Shown piece after piece: positions 1-10,300 of a DNA stretch of 64,000 nt (positions are counted from its first letter, which is position 1; each line of letters opens with the position of its first letter). Origin of the DNA: Rhynchopus euleeides (taxonomy: Eukaryota; Euglenozoa; Diplonemea; Diplonemida; Diplonemidae); assembly GCA_963210315.1 (NCBI GenBank), contig OY723290.1:992001-1056000 (forward strand), in the 5' to 3' direction. Below the pieces are notes generated by a model. That model searched no databases. It had not been told where the DNA came from and was given only the letters and a program-made list of their open reading frames with translations. Both the position numbers and the translations under genes were made by a program.

Positions 1-919
1 GAGCGTTTGAAACAGCGTTTCCGGGACCCGGCACTGCTCGCAGTGGGCTCAAATGTCCAAAAACGACCCATTCTGGACCCCCCAAAAAAAAAATGCGAGC
101 ACCTCCCTCTTGGCACGCCGGTCTTACGACAACCCTGCCTGTTTCTGGTGCTGGGAAAAAAACGGAAAAAAACGGAAAATCAGGGTGTCGATTTTGGGAT
201 TTTCCGTTTTTTCGTTTTCTGTTTTTTTTCCGGATTTTTTTCGTCGATTTTTGACCAAGTCGCAGCCAGCGCCCACAGGCGGAAAAAACGAAAAAAAAGG
301 AAAAAACGGAAAAAACGGAAAAAATCGACACCCCCCTAAGGTGCACTGTAGTTGCGCCAGAAACCGATCCCGGTTGATGGGCACAGCAGAGCAGACCCGG
401 CAGAGACGGGCATACGGTGGCCCTGCCCAGCACCAGCCAATGGAAGGCAGAGAAGCAAAAACAGAGCGCAGGCTGGCTTAGCTAATTTTCGCGCATCAAC
501 CAAACAGGCACTGTGCAAGTGACAAAAAAAGGGTTTGCCCTCAGACATCGCGGCATGCTCTCAGCAGACTCTCAGCATGCTGCACCGCCAAACGAGGCGA
601 CGCCAGTTCCGTCAGGCTTTTGGAAGGATCGAGGCGGAGAGTCGGGGTGGGGTGGGGGGCTACTGGCCAAACCGGGTCATCATATGGGCAGGTGGGGGGT
701 GTGGGGGAGGGGCAAAAGAGAGGTATTGGGAGTGCCGCGTGCCGCTGCCTTGGTCTCAGCAACGGGGTCCCAGAAGGTGGGAGGGGGCGGGGGGGAAGCA
801 GCTGGGAAAGGTGGGGAACGGTGGCTGCAGAGGCTGTGGTATGCCATGCCCCTCACGGGGAGTGGCTGCCTGCGTGGCGCCTGCAGCGCTGTGCACCAGG
901 CGTGTGCAGCAGGCAAAGC
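1..919. other. Non-coding edge region with repeat remnants
   Basis: No gene is supported here. Bases 15-70 resemble a unit found again near 26.2 kb and 26.4 kb (shared phrase 'tcgcagtgg' followed by 'tgtccaaaaacg'). This points to a dispersed repeat family. Bases 350-919 show only GC-rich open frames with no recognisable protein. Confidence 0.6.
181..338. repeat. Inverted repeat with A/T-homopolymer arms (MITE-like)
   Basis: The left arm starts with 'agggtgtcgatttt' and runs into Tn-ccg repeats. The right arm ends with the complement, 'aaaaatcgacacccccct'. The arms are about 50-55 bases each, with imperfect pairing in the homopolymers. The centre is unique. It could be a small TIR element. 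No clear target duplication was seen. Confidence 0.4.
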
Positions 920-2020
920 CTAGTCCCACCTGCTCGTCAGGTCCAGCACGAAGGACTTGATGGAACCCGAGGAGACACCCGAGTTCGTGATGGTGACCTT
1001 CCACTCCCCGTTGACGGTGTCGTCGAGAGAGTTCGGGACGCGCTTCGAGGCAGGGATGGGCTCCGTGGGGGTGGCGCTGCCGTCGTAGTAAGTAGCAGAC
1101 ACCCCGTTCGGGTCCGTCACCACAATCTTCAGCCCGGCAGGCTGCCCCACGTCAGATGCGTCCAGGCGCAGGATCACGTCCACCGGGACCGTGGCAAGCC
1201 CGCTCACGGCGAAGAAGGTCGACGCCTTGACGCCCACCGCAGGCACCGACACGGACGAGACCTGGGCAGGCGGGGTGAAGACGCCGCCGAACCACGCAGC
1301 CTGGCACCTCCCGTCGTTGAACACGAGCCCGACGCACACCAGGTCGGCAGGGCACTTGTTCTTGTCGTTGTCGCACGACGCACCCTCCACCACCACAGGC
1401 GTCTCGCACTTCCCGCTGGACAGGATCCCGTCGAAGGGCTTGCCGCGGCACTTGCTGGGGGCCGTGCAGTCCTCGTTGGAGAAGCACGTGCGCGGGTCCG
1501 CCGACAGCGTCTTCACCAGGTTCAGCGGGGTGTAGCCGAACCCGGGCACCGACCGCAGCTGCGACATCGTGCACACGGGGCGGCTGCGCAGCAGGTCCTG
1601 TGCCTTGTACGTGTACAGGTCAGCCACCTTCACCAGCGCCTTGTACGACTGCAGGTTCGCCGCAGCCAGCGCACGCGTCGCCTCCGCGTCCGTGAAGGTC
1701 ACCCCGCTGTACGTCCCGCCCTGCGCACCCACAACGCCGCACTGCTGCGTCGCCTTCGTCTTCAGCAGGTTCAGCACGAACGTCGTCACCCCGTTCACGG
1801 CCGCGAGCGTCTGCAGGTCCCTGATGGGGCGTGCCGCAATGATGTTCTGCGACTTGTGCGCGTACACGTCGTACTGGTAGTGCAGCACCTCGAACGTGGC
1901 ATCCTGCACCACCGCCAGCACAGCCGCCTCCTCAGTCGGGGTGAAGGTCACACCCTCCACAGTCACGTCCCCTGCCACACACGTGGCACATGCCAGCAGG
2001 GCTGCGAACAGCATCTTCAT
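920..2020 (-). CDS. Secreted protein with two HhH-like repeats and a C-terminal P-domain-like module
   Basis: This is a single-exon gene of 366 residues. I chose the ATG at 2020 because it opens directly onto a signal peptide (MKMLFAALLACATCVAG); the open frame extends further upstream without support. Two repeats, around residues 40-75 and 115-145, share the pattern 'II/LL-x-x-RP-x-x-x-x-x-L-x-x-V-x-G'. They resemble the helix-hairpin-helix-like repeats known from extracellular bacterial proteins. A cysteine-rich stretch follows (about 150-220). The last ~110 residues look like the beta-sandwich P domain of proprotein convertases (ending 'GEWKVTITNSG...SFVLDL'). No protease domain is present. 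It is probably extracellular. The role is unknown, and the domain calls are by eye. Confidence 0.7.
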   Translation of the reverse strand: MKMLFAALLACATCVAGDVTVEGVTFTPTEEAAVLAVVQDATFEVLHYQYDVYAHKSQNIIAARPIRDLQTLAAVNGVTTFVLNLLKTKATQQCGVVGAQGGTYSGVTFTDAEATRALAAANLQSYKALVKVADLYTYKAQDLLRSRPVCTMSQLRSVPGFGYTPLNLVKTLSADPRTCFSNEDCTAPSKCRGKPFDGILSSGKCETPVVVEGASCDNDKNKCPADLVCVGLVFNDGRCQAAWFGGVFTPPAQVSSVSVPAVGVKASTFFAVSGLATVPVDVILRLDASDVGQPAGLKIVVTDPNGVSATYYDGSATPTEPIPASKRVPNSLDDTVNGEWKVTITNSGVSSGSIKSFVLDLTSRWD

Positions 2021-2176
2021 TGTTGTCAGCGAGAATGTGTTGCGGTCTGGTGGGTTGTGATGTGGTGCTGTGGTGATGTGGTGTCTCTTGACTTGAACAG
2101 GCAGGGCGAAAGGCCTGCAGCTGAGTGAGTTCTGCCGAACCACAAATACAACACAGGTGTGACGACACACGCCACA
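2021..2176. other. Upstream region of the secreted-protein gene
   Basis: This short 5' region contains GT-rich sequence on the plus strand and no identifiable motif. It sits between the start codon at 2020 and the first shared intergenic repeat module at 2177, so any promoter must lie here or within the repeats. Confidence 0.3.
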
Positions 2177-3100
2177 TCTCGCGGGACAAAATTCACTTGA
2201 CGAGCATGAAGAGCTCGGCAGCGACTCAACATCCTGCTGTGGACACATGTGTGGTCTGCAGTGTGCAGAGGTGTGGGAATGAGAGCTGCTCGGCGTGTTG
2301 TGTGTCAGAAGTCAGGTAGGGTAATGCGTTGGACGTCTCCACAGCTGTGGTTCGGATTGGCTGGGGCTGGTCCATACGTTGTCATCATGCACACGAAGCC
2401 TTCTTCACACACAACAAACCTTCTGTTCTTCGATCTGCTCTGTGCCACACGCAGTCAGAGGTGTCCTAAGGTTATTTGTTGCCTATTCGGGCATCGCCAC
2501 AAGGGCTCCGACTGGGGCGGCATTTTGTGTAAGAGTCATCATTCGTGTGTGTAGACGAAAGGGACAGGTGACGTGAAGGTGGCAGGTGTGCACACAATAC
2601 ACACATGCTGTTCTCACCGGGGGTCTGGTGGTCTGCTCCCCCACTGTACCAGAAGGGCAACCGTGGAGTATATCCGGTTGGTGTCGTGTTGCCTTGTATC
2701 ACCGCTTCCCCTTCTCCTCTGGGGTGCAGAGTGGCAGGAGTGCTGTCTGGGCTCGCGGGAGTTGTCTGAAGGCACAGAGTGTGGTGCCAGCAGGGCTGTG
2801 TGCGTCCTGTCCTGATCAAAACAAAGGGAGACGCTATGCGCCACACAGCTGCAAACCATTTCAGAAAGCGGTTAGAAAGAATGTGCTCATGGTCGGAGAC
2901 TCACTCTGGTGCCAGCACTGACAGGGGTATGTTGTCATCCTGCAATGGCAAAGCCACGTGCTGTCTTGTACAGCACACCACATGCTACTCTTCACATCAC
3001 ACGCAGTCAGAGGTGTCCTAAGGTTATTTGTTGCCTATTCGGGCATCGCCACAAGGGCTCCGACTGGGGCGGCATTTTGTATAAGAGTCATCATTCGTGC
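2177..3100 (+). repeat. Mosaic of shared intergenic modules a, b, c, d, e, b'
   Basis: Modules run in order. Module a (2177-2286) recurs at 13643-13752. Module b (2292-2583) recurs at 11035-11326 with identical 292-bp length. Module c (2613-2681) has eight copies in the window. Module d (2734-2814) has six copies. Module e (2855-2968) has five copies. A second copy of the end of b (b', about 2998-3100) closes the block. b' contains 'gtcctaaggttatttgttgc' and has five copies. All copies face the same way. No coding capacity was recognised. These modules make up the space between minus-strand genes. Confidence 0.85.
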
Positions 3101-3688
3101 GGTTGGTTTGTGTTGCTTTGTGTTTGTGTTTCCAACTCACGCACACATAGCACAGGACAGACAGCACGTGGCTGTGTGGCTATCAGGGGGTTGAACTTCT
3201 GAATACAACATGAATTATCAGCGGCACGAGGCCTCGTTTCGTCAGAGGTGATGTATTGTGTTGTCATCCTGTCGCGGAATGTTCAATCCAAATCAGAACA
3301 CGAACACAAACAGTACAGGACTTGCTTCTCTCTCTCTGTGTGCGTCAGCTAGGGGCGAAAGAAAGACAACCCTCATGTCCTGCGTGCAGGTATCGAGGCG
3401 CAGTTTGCGATTCTGCGGTGTGTGTTGTGTCATCATGCACATCCTGCCTTCTTGTGTCCACACGTTGCTGTGACGTGTTGCTACTGTTATTGGTCTTGTT
3501 GTTGTTGCAGTTGCATATCGACTCAGACCTGTTGAGTTTGACATTATGATTTCAGGCCGCACCGAGGGTGCCGTGACTGGTGGCAGCACTCTGGCCGAAG
3601 TATGTGTGTTGTGCATCATGTCGTTGCAAAAACCTCCCTGCACTAATGCAACACTGTGCACCGCTTACCTCCGCTGGGATGCGGGGTG

Positions 3689-4163
3689 GCAGGAGTGCTG
3701 TCTGGGCTCGCGGGAGTTGTCTGAAGGCACAGAGTGTGGTGCCAGCAGGGCTGTGTGCGTCCTGTCCTGTGATGTACGAACCTGTCCTGTCACAAGGTAA
3801 ACAAAGACGTGCAGCTCTCCCACAACCGGGAATACTACCTGTGGCCAGAAGAGGCACACGGCAGCTACTAAGGCGTGGTGCCGCACCCCACTTCGTCTGG
3901 CAGACACAACGCTGCCTCTCACCGGGGGTCTGGTGGTCTGCTCCCCCACTGTACCAGGAGGGCAACCGTGGAGTATATCCGGTTGGCGTCTTGACCTGCA
4001 CCGTCTCACACCGACCAAAGGGCCCTCAGGGCACAAGGCAGCACAAGCTCTGTTGGGCTGAGTTCCACACAAGACAGGGGTGGAGGGGGTGGGGTGGGGT
4101 GGGGGCAGGGCACGCCTGCTGCAGTCACTTCTTCGCTTGGTATGGTCCACCACAAGGCTGAGT
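3689..4163 (+). repeat. Modules d, c and y inside duplication A
   Basis: Module d is at 3689-3769 and module c at 3918-3986. Module y follows (about 3987-4163, starting 'cgtcttgacctgcacc' and ending 'ccaccacaaggctgag'). The c-y pair recurs at 6081-6334 and 49633-49876. The pairing shows that modules move or recombine as blocks. Confidence 0.8.
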
Positions 4164-5034
4164 TTGTTGTGCGCACGAGCGGCAGTGTTGTAGCCCCTGA
4201 GGTGGGGCGGTATCGTTTGTGGTCCTCTTCCGAAATCACACTGCGCGCTGTGGGCCCCCATTTACTCTTTGCTTGAGGCGGCTCTTATGCTTGAGGCAAC
4301 ATCTTCGATTCATGTGCGTTCATGGGAAAACGAAACGGATAAAAGAAATAGAACACTTTCGCCACGTGCCCTCAACACTTCGACACGGCGGAACGTTGGG
4401 TCTGCGAGAGACTGGGTAGGTTGGTGCACTGGAGGAGAAACCAGCGACACCGGAGAAGAAAGGAGACAGCGGCTAAGCATGCACAAGTGTGCAGAGCCAC
4501 CGGTTCCGGTCCGGGAACTGCAAAAAAGGCAGATCCGGGATACTCTTTCTTGAGCGCACTCCTGTGCCAAAGGCTGCGGAAGCCCTGTGAGGTGGTGTGA
4601 AGGTGTGATCATCACATGGTTTTGTCATTACATCATTACATGTGCTTCAGTGGTACGATTTCCTTCGTTACTTCGCGACTTCGTCGCTCGTAACTGGTAA
4701 ACATATATAAAAAGCTAAGACAGCCATGAGGACGCAGTACATGAGTGAAAACCATCTGTGCCCCTGCTGGATCGTGAAGTGACAGCAAAACGAGACAACA
4801 AACAAAATACTGCCGAAAGTTGTTTTGTTGGAACGCAGACCCCACTCTTTGTGTACACCACTCCCCAACCTGATGAAGTGGTGTGAGTGGGGTCGCAAGA
4901 TCCAGCTAAAGGCACAGAAAGTTTCCCCAGTTGGCTACACCGAACAAACAACAATTAAGACATGCGTGGACATGTCTGAGGGTGGGTCCTCCACCGACCT
5001 ATCGGACGTGATGCAGATCGACCAAAGGGTGAAG

Positions 5035-5904
5035 TCACTCATCAGATCCGTCCGTCCCGTCATCAGAGAGGCCGTCGGAGGAGCCGGTACACGAGGAGGC
5101 GGGTGAGCCCACGGCACCACTGCAAGTGTTCCCCTCAGGGTAGGGGTTGTACCTCCATTCGTTCTTCTGGGCCGTGGTGTAAAGCCGCTGCATGGGTAGG
5201 GGTTTGCACAGCAGGGCCGGATCGACAGAGCTGCATGTGGATGTGGCGGTGCTGTCCTTGCTGTCCTGGCTGGCGGTGTCCCTGTTGCTCTGCTTCTTCT
5301 TCTTCTTGGTCTGCTTCTCAGCCTTCTGCAGGCAGGCCAGAAGCACGCCTTCATAAACCACGCCATTCAGGGTGCTGAAGCCGCGGTACACCTTGTCGGC
5401 GTTGGGAGAGGAATAGCAGTCCACGTTGAAGCCATCCCCAGTCGGATACACACCGGGCTCCTTGACACCCAGTTTGATTGCCTTTTGCTTGAGCATCTTC
5501 TTCACAGCACCCCTGTTCTCGTTGTTGGGCTCAGCACGACCAACAGGAAACACATTCACATGCACAGTGGCCTTGCTTGCGCGCCGGCTGTCCTCTGCGA
5601 CAACGTAGCCCTTCGGGTATGTTTTGAACACACGCACAGCAGAGCCGAACTCAGCCTTCAGGCGCTGCAGCAGCTGCTGCACAGCCCCACCGGGCACCAT
5701 CATCACAGGGTCCATCCCTCCACGGTTGTTGTTGCCAATCGTCTTGTGCAGGATGACGAGCGCCCCGCTGCGCAGTGCAACCTCTGCGATGGTTTTGATG
5801 TTGAAGGTCTCACGCGGGAAGCCCGTCAGCCGCGTTGCCTCATAACTGTGAGTCTCAGGCAGCTGCTCTGCTTCGATAGTGGTCATGTAAGCGGTGCCGG
5901 GCAT
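5035..5904 (-). CDS. Protein of unknown function, copy A (289 residues)
   Basis: I do not recognise a family. The chosen start is ATG at 5904 (MPGTAYMTTIEAEQLPETHS). An in-frame ATG at 6036 would add 44 residues beginning MVCNLTTALKRL, which could be a targeting sequence. The first ~180 residues look folded, with alternating strands and helices ('AEVALRSGALVILHKTI', 'ATVHVNVFPVGRAEPN'). Next comes a lysine run (KKKKKQ). The last third is Ser/Thr/Asp-rich, low-complexity and acidic. The second copy at 50750-51616 differs by only a handful of substitutions and one lysine. Both frames are open, which suggests recent duplication or continued selection. No RNA-binding, transposase or protease signature was found. 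Confidence 0.6.
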   Translation of the reverse strand: MPGTAYMTTIEAEQLPETHSYEATRLTGFPRETFNIKTIAEVALRSGALVILHKTIGNNNRGGMDPVMMVPGGAVQQLLQRLKAEFGSAVRVFKTYPKGYVVAEDSRRASKATVHVNVFPVGRAEPNNENRGAVKKMLKQKAIKLGVKEPGVYPTGDGFNVDCYSSPNADKVYRGFSTLNGVVYEGVLLACLQKAEKQTKKKKKQSNRDTASQDSKDSTATSTCSSVDPALLCKPLPMQRLYTTAQKNEWRYNPYPEGNTCSGAVGSPASSCTGSSDGLSDDGTDGSDE

Positions 5905-6026
5905 GGTAGGCTTGGTGTGTGTTTCCTGTGCTGGTGGTGGGTGTCGTTTTGTTGTTGGGTATCCGTCAGGTGGAGCACCAGGCGGGGAGAGAACCGGTGT
6001 GAGGCGCTTGAGTGCGGTTGTTAGGT

Positions 6027-6334
6027 TGCAAACCATGCTGAACAAAAACAAAACTCTTGCCCATGGCAATGCCACAGCCTCTCACCGGGGGTCTGGTGGT
6101 CTGCTCCCCCACTGTACCAGGAGGGCAACCGTGGAGTATATCCGGTTGGCGTCTTGACCTGCACCGTCTCACACCGACCAAAGGGCCCTCAGGGCACAAG
6201 GCAGCACAAGCTCTGTTGGGCTGAGTTCCACACAAGACAGGGGTGGAGGGGGTGGGGTGGGGTGGGGTGGGGGCAGGGCACGCCTGCTGCAGTCACTTCT
6301 TCGCTTGGTATGGTCCACCACAAGGCTGAGTATC
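6027..6334 (+). repeat. 5' flank of gene copy A plus modules c and y
   Basis: The stretch beginning 'ttgcaaaccatgctgaac' and running into module c (6081-6149) recurs at 48271-48395 and 51738-51861. Module y follows at 6150-6334, repeating 3987-4163. The y copy here has a longer GGGGT run (around 6245-6275) than the internal copy. Confidence 0.8.
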
Positions 6335-7391
6335 TGCCACCCTTCAATCGTATACGGGTGTGCTGGTCGGCAGCTTCTTTCCAAGGAAGCAAGGTACACG
6401 TGGGGCTGAGACAGGTGTGTCCCGTCCTGTCCGCTTTGTGCGAACCGTCTGTGTTCTCTATCAACAGTTCGGCACGCGCTGTGGCCCCGACCTGCCTCGG
6501 TACAGGGCCAGCCAGAGCACGGGCCGAAGGAACGCGACGGGTCGCCACCTCAGACAAGAGCACAGCACCCGCTGTGTCACTTGCTCCCTGTGGAAACAAG
6601 CCAAGAGAGGCACACCACGCCCTGTTGCGGCACTCTGTGTGATGCCGCCTTCTGTATGGCGTGGCGTGAATCATGGGAAGTGGAAAGTAGGAAGTGTGGA
6701 GTGCGAGGGGCGGGGAAGGGAAACGGATCTGTGGAGGCGCTGCGGTGCGCAGTGTGGAAGAACGGTGCAAGAACAGCAAAGAGGGGAAGGATAATAACTG
6801 CAGGCGAGAACGGAAGAGACAACCCTGAACCCTGCATTCCTCAGCCACACCTGCCCGCCTTGCTGTTGCTCCGTCTCTGCTTCTTTGCAGGGCATGTGGT
6901 GTGGGTGTGCATGTGCATCATGGGTGTCTGTGTTGGGTGTGGCGCTCTTCCGCCTCCTCCTGCGTGGCTGCATCCCGAAGGAACGAGAAACGGCATGCCC
7001 AAGCAAGGGATGCGTGTTGCCACCGAGCAGAGAGGCAGCGGGCAAACCGCTGCCACTGCCCGGCACAAGAAGGAGCAGCACCGCAGCTGCCAGGGATGGG
7101 GAGAAGAAGAAGAAACCAGCGGCACACCGACACCGCCACTCAGCAGTGCAGGGCTGCGTGTGGACTCAGCGCACACAGCGCCCAGCCTCCACACACATGC
7201 ACCTGGTCATGCCTTGTGGTGGTGATTTGGTGTATTGATTTGTTTGCTTGTTTGGTTGCTGTTGATATGCATTGGATGGGAGGGAGGTAACACCGCAAAA
7301 GAGCACAACACGTCACACAACATCACATGCGTGACAATCACATCACAACACATCACATCAGAGAAAGGAAGAGAACAGTATTGCGGGCACT
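6335..7391. other. Intergenic region, no gene recognised
   Basis: About 1.06 kb lies between duplication A and the 3' end of the mucin-like gene. Several GC-rich open frames exist on both strands, but none has protein-like composition or a recognisable domain. It ends in a CACATCA-rich stretch (7318-7365) just beyond the mucin-like gene's stop codon. Confidence 0.5.
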
Positions 7392-10300
7392 CTAGAAGGG
7401 ACCCTCGCCACCAGCACCAGACTCAGGGCCAGCACCACCCTCAGGCAGCGGGGGTGTGGGCGGTGTCGGCTGCCCAGGGGTCACACACTCCCCGCACGCA
7501 ACACCCGCACCGGTCTCGCCCTCGCCCTCCGGCGCAGCAGGGCACCAGTTCGACACACACGCCCCGCCCTCGCCCCCGGCCTCATCGTCCCACGCGCACT
7601 CGTCCTGCTCCCCGCACTTCTCGAAGGACAGTGCGTCGCAGTCCGTTGCCCCGCGCCGCACAAACACCGCCACGTTCGTCAGCGGCTGCGCCAGCGGCGG
7701 GGTCTCCAGCACCGTCCCGGCAGGCACAACCTGCTGGAAGGCAACCATCCCGAACTCGTTCCCCAGCATGAAGGTCTTGAAGGTGGGTGCGCACTCCCCG
7801 GCCTTCCACCCCGCCGCAGGCAGCAGCGTGGGCAGCGCACCGTTCGTGGCGGACGAGCACGGGGGGCAGTGGTACGTCGCAATCACCACCTCGCATGCCG
7901 CGTCCGTGCAGCTCTCAGGGCACTCCACACGCAGCCTGCTCCCGGCCTCGATGGGCTCACCGTCTGTGGGGAAGTACACCTTCGTCCCCTCCTGCAGCAG
8001 CTCACCGGGGAGGTTCGTAAGCGACGTCTCCTCCCCCTCGGGAACAGGGCTGGGCCACCCCGCCATCCCCTCCGTCACAGGCTCCCCCTCGCCCCAGTCC
8101 ACGACGGCACCCTCACCCTCACCCTCACCCTCCCCCTCGGGCTCCACCACCGCCACGTCCACCGCCTCCTCCACGCACTCCGGCGCAGGCGTGGTCCCCG
8201 GTGCAAGTGTTGCCGCACCCTCTGGCGTGGCTGTGGCACCAGGCGACAGTGTCGAAGGACCCTGGGGTGTGGGTGTCGTGCCGGGAGTCATCGTGGTAGG
8301 TCCCTGAGGTGTGGGTGTGGCACCAGGTGTGGCGGTCGCACCAGGCGACAGTGTCGACGGACCCTGTGGCGTGGCTGTGGCACCAGGTGCAAGTGTCGAC
8401 GGGCCCTGCGGAGTGGGCGTCGTGCCGGGAGTCATCGTGGTAGGTCCCTGAGGTGTGGGTGTTGCCCCGGGAGTCATTGTGGCAGGTCCCTGGGGTGTGG
8501 GTGTGGCACCAGGCGACAGTGTCGAAGGACCCTGAGGTGTGGGCGTCGTGCCGGGAGTCATCGTGGCAGGACCCTGGGGTGTGGGTGTGGCACCAGGTGT
8601 GGCGGTCGCACCAGGCGACAGTGTCGACGGACCCTGGGGCGTGGCAGTGGCACCAGGTGCAAGTGTCGACGGACCCTGGGGAGTGGGCGTCGTGCCGGGA
8701 GTCATCGTGGTAGGTCCCTGGGGTGTGGGTGTGGCACCAGGTGTGGCGGTCGCACCAGGCGACAGTGTCGACGGACCCTGGGGCGTGGCTGTGGCACCAG
8801 GTGCAAGTGTCGAAGGACCCTGCGGAGTCGATGTTGTACCAGGCGTGAGTGTCGACGGACCCTGTGGCGTGGGTGTGGCACCCGGAGCAGACGTCGGCGA
8901 CGGGCCCTCAGGAGGTGTGGGTGTGCCTGCAGGTGCAAGCGTCGAAGGCCCCTGAGGTGTGGGTGTGGCACCAGGCGTGCGAGTCGCAACCGGAGGGGAT
9001 GTCGGTGCCGGGCCCTGGGGAGTGGGTGTCGTTGTGCCAGGCGTCAGTGTGGAAGGACCCTGCGGGGTCGGTGTCGCAACAGGCGCAAGCGTGGCCGGCC
9101 CCTGCGGTGTCGGGGTCGCCGTCGCCGGGGCGGCAGTCCGCGGGGTGGGAGTGGGGGCCAGCGTGGGCATCGGTGTCGGTGCAGGCGTGGTCTCCCGGCA
9201 AATCTTCAGGTGCATCGCGAAGTAGAGGCACGACGGGGCAGACCCGCGGAACTTGAACTTGTGCAGACCCTCACGCGAGGTCTTGTACGGGAAGTGAGCC
9301 GGGAGGGCGCTGAACCGCCCGTAGCGGCGCTGCGGCAGCTTCGTGCGCCCAATCCACATCGACGCCTCCTCCACAGCCCACCCGTCCACCAGGTCAATCG
9401 TCACGTCCACCGTGGCCTGCTCCAGCTCCAGCTCCACCTCGCCCGCCGTGAAGCCCCCGTGCGCCCCGCTGCACTTCTCCGCCCCGCTCACAACCTCGAA
9501 GATCTCGCTCCCGCGCGACACAGAGTTCGTCCACCCGATCTCGGACGACCCGCTCGGGCGCTCGCAGTTGCGCATCCCACGGAAGCACTGTGCCTTCTTG
9601 CCCTGCACCCACGCCTCCACACTCCTCCTCAGGCTCGGGTCCCTCCTCCTCAGGCGAGGGGGTGGGGGTGGGGGTGGGGCGCCCAGGTGCAGGTGTGCGC
9701 TCCTCCTTCTCCTTCTCCTTCTCCTCCACCTCGCACACCTCGACGTGCATCGCGATGTACAGCGACGCAGGCATCGCCCCCTTGCGGAACCGGAACCTGT
9801 GCAGCCCCTCGCGCGACGTCTTGTACGGGAACTTCTCCACCGACGCGCTGTACTCCCCGTACGACTGTGCAGGCAGCTTGTCGCTCCCGATCCACATGGC
9901 CGCCTCCTCCATCCGCCACCCGCGGTTCGTCTCCAGCGTCACCTGCATCCCGGCGTCAGACACCTCGACCACAGCGCCACCGGTCAGCTCACCGCGGCCC
10001 GTCTCGCACTTCTCCGCGCCGGCCCACAGCTCCAGAGACTCTGTCCCGGCCCCGATGCGGTTCGTCCAGCCCCACTCCCCGTTCTTGCTGCACCCCTTCA
10101 TGCTGCTGAAGCACATCGGCACCTCACCCTTCACCCAAGCGGTCTGGCACTTCTCCTTGTGCTTGTTGTTCTTGTTCTTGTTCCGGTTGTTGTTGTTGTT
10201 GTTGTTGTTGTTCTCTTCACCGCCTGATCCACCGTACTTGCTGCCGTACTTCTTCTTGTACGCCTTCTTCATCTTGTTCCACCGGCTCGTCCAGGACTCC

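Larger units (their letters stand above)
2613..6149. repeat. Segmental duplication, copy A (3.5 kb)
   Basis: This block is nearly identical and collinear with 48327-51861. Both copies start and end with the 69-bp module c, giving a c-to-c unit length of 3468 bp here and 3466 bp in copy B. A third, internal c sits at 3918-3986. Differences are scattered substitutions and small indels, for example one fewer lysine codon in copy B's gene. The block includes one intact minus-strand gene (5035-5904) and about 2.4 kb of apparently non-coding sequence on its 3' side. Confidence 0.9.

Noticed and set aside
620-2128. Long plus-strand frame of 502 codons
   Set aside because: It is the antisense shadow of the secreted-protein gene (GC-rich codon thirds). 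It has no domain and odd Arg/His-rich composition.
2613-6149. Interpreting the duplicated unit as an LTR-type element
   Set aside because: The terminal repeats are only 69 bp, also occur inside the unit and alone, and no reverse transcriptase or other element protein is present.
7869-10109. Plus-strand frame of 746 codons rich in Cys/Arg/Gly
   Set aside because: It is antisense to the mucin-like repeats. The periodic composition is forced by the repeat.
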